From: Lacinutrix sp. WUR7
Lineage (GTDB): Bacteria > Bacteroidota > Bacteroidia > Flavobacteriales > Flavobacteriaceae
NCBI RefSeq assembly: GCF_016864015.1
Contig: NZ_CP045067.1
Span: 717,001-781,000 of the forward strand
Length of the DNA stretch: 64,000 nt
Reading direction: 5' to 3'
Shown: one piece after another, positions 63,886 through 64,000 of the stretch
Layout: the number at the start of each line of letters is the position of its first letter
Position numbering within the stretch: the stretch's first letter is position 1
Made by a program: the position numbers and the translations under genes
The notes under the pieces: generated by a model
Told to the model about the DNA's origin: nothing
Database searches by the model: none
The model's input: the letters and a program-made list of their open reading frames with translations, nothing else

Positions 63886-64000
63886 TTAAATCGCGGTTTT
63901 ATTTATTTAATCGTTTACAGTATCCTGAAAACGTACTACTCTATTTAGTAAAAATACTTCTTTTATTCCTTTTTATAACATTAGACGTCATTTCAAAAGT

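Overview
The window looks like a chromosome segment from a marine-type member of the Flavobacteriaceae (Bacteroidota). The evidence is AT-rich DNA, SusC/SusD-type nutrient uptake genes, C-terminal type IX secretion (T9SS) sorting domains, mevalonate-pathway genes, and several Bacteroidota -7 promoter boxes (TAnnTTTG). No rRNA, tRNA or CRISPR array was seen. Family calls come from reading translated sequence and motifs; no database search was run. Left part (1-10.8 kb): a DUF547 protein and the start of a secreted protein; then a plus-strand run of an FAD-dependent oxidoreductase, a membrane polyferredoxin, a MORN-repeat (YwqK-like) protein and two family-2 glycosyltransferases. A decayed RidA-family lipoprotein gene and a small membrane protein follow, then a GT-C-like membrane glycosyltransferase that carries an interspersed repeat in frame, and an alpha/beta hydrolase. 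Accessory block (10.8-14.1 kb): small unrelated genes (DUF6090, SH3 protein, HTH-membrane protein, small membrane protein) separated by three related linkers of about 70-95 bp, each with a hairpin-like core and a promoter-like 3' end. This cassette-like layout is the most unusual structure in the window. From 14.1 to 25 kb: a Crp/Fnr regulator, a DJ-1/PfpI lipoprotein whose third codon is TAG, an ACT-domain protein and an SMR exporter; a DUF155 protein with a VOC protein; a polyamine operon (arginine decarboxylase, agmatinase, deoxyhypusine-synthase-like enzyme, GNAT-nitrilase fusion); a thioesterase; and an RluB-like protein lacking the catalytic Asp. From 25 to 38 kb: an isoprenoid operon (mvaD, mevalonate kinase, a ParE-type toxin-antitoxin pair, UbiA prenyltransferase), tandem TetR regulators, DUF1697 and BaiN-like proteins, an HD-DUF5706 (Pycsar-effector-like) protein convergent with a GAF protein, and a kelch T9SS protein. 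From 38 to 64 kb: a complete starch/maltodextrin utilisation locus. A minus-strand operon encodes an MFS transporter, beta-phosphoglucomutase, GH65 phosphorylase, three GH13 enzymes, a CBM-esterase-GH31 fusion and a small exported protein. A divergent plus-strand operon encodes SusC, SusD, a SusE-like protein, a T9SS-exported GH13 amylase and a new T9SS-exported protein. Two paralogous LacI regulators sit at the junction and at the right end. Together they suggest the following model: surface amylase cuts starch, SusCD imports oligosaccharides, periplasmic GH13/GH31 enzymes trim them, the MFS protein imports maltose, and GH65 plus beta-phosphoglucomutase convert it to glucose and glucose 6-phosphate.
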